From assembly GCA_902766575.1 (NCBI GenBank), contig CACXED010000407.1:1-14596 (forward strand): 14,596 nucleotides of DNA, written 5' to 3'. The DNA comes from an uncultured Ruminococcus sp. Lineage in GTDB: Bacteria > Bacillota > Clostridia > Oscillospirales > CAG-272. Both the position numbers and the translations under genes were made by a program. Below, one piece after another: positions 14,581-14,596 of the stretch (positions within the stretch are counted from its first letter, which is position 1; each line of letters begins with the position of its first letter). The notes beneath the pieces are model-generated. The model saw nothing but the letters and a program-made list of their open reading frames with translations. It had not been told where the DNA came from and ran no database searches.

Positions 14581-14596
14581 AAATGCAAGGAAAAAC

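Overview
The window looks like chromosomal DNA from an anaerobic Clostridia-type Firmicute, plausibly a gut Oscillospiraceae/Ruminococcus-like bacterium. This is inferred from strong AGGAGG-type ribosome binding sites, sigma-A-like promoters (TTGACA/TATAAT), a lipoprotein, and a cohesin, dockerin and SLH-domain surface apparatus. No rRNA, tRNA or CRISPR array is visible.

Left part (1-2498), visibly GC-rich: a terminator-like hairpin is followed by an extended -10 promoter and a two-gene unit. That unit encodes a small alanine-rich membrane protein and a lipoprotein related to neutral/alkaline ceramidases. A separate consensus promoter then drives an Rrf2-family regulator with an IscR-like cysteine cluster. 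A 379-base non-coding gap follows. It holds half of a dispersed repeat that seems to be split by a small hairpin-bearing insertion, then an AT-rich stretch and the promoter region of the next operon.

Centre (2878-13448), lower GC: two translationally coupled genes form the main system. The first encodes a giant secreted protein of 2687 residues. It has a signal peptide, a 7-residue tandem repeat, a very long BspA-type leucine-rich-repeat solenoid interrupted by two discoidin-like domains, a CNA-B-like domain and a C-terminal type I dockerin. The second encodes an 834-residue secreted protein with an N-terminal cohesin, a Big2 domain, a long CxxC/His repeat region and three SLH domains. A dockerin-bearing adhesin next to a cohesin-SLH anchor suggests a dedicated two-protein cell-surface adhesion complex that uses cellulosome-type coupling but carries no recognisable enzyme.

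Right part (13449-14596): a structured, possibly transcribed non-coding element has its own promoter-like sequence and shares a repeat with the 2.5-kb locus, so the operon lies between direct repeats. Next comes a decayed IS110-family transposase on the minus strand (5'-truncated, two frameshifts, containing a perfect 32-bp palindrome). A strong outward promoter lies at the right edge.
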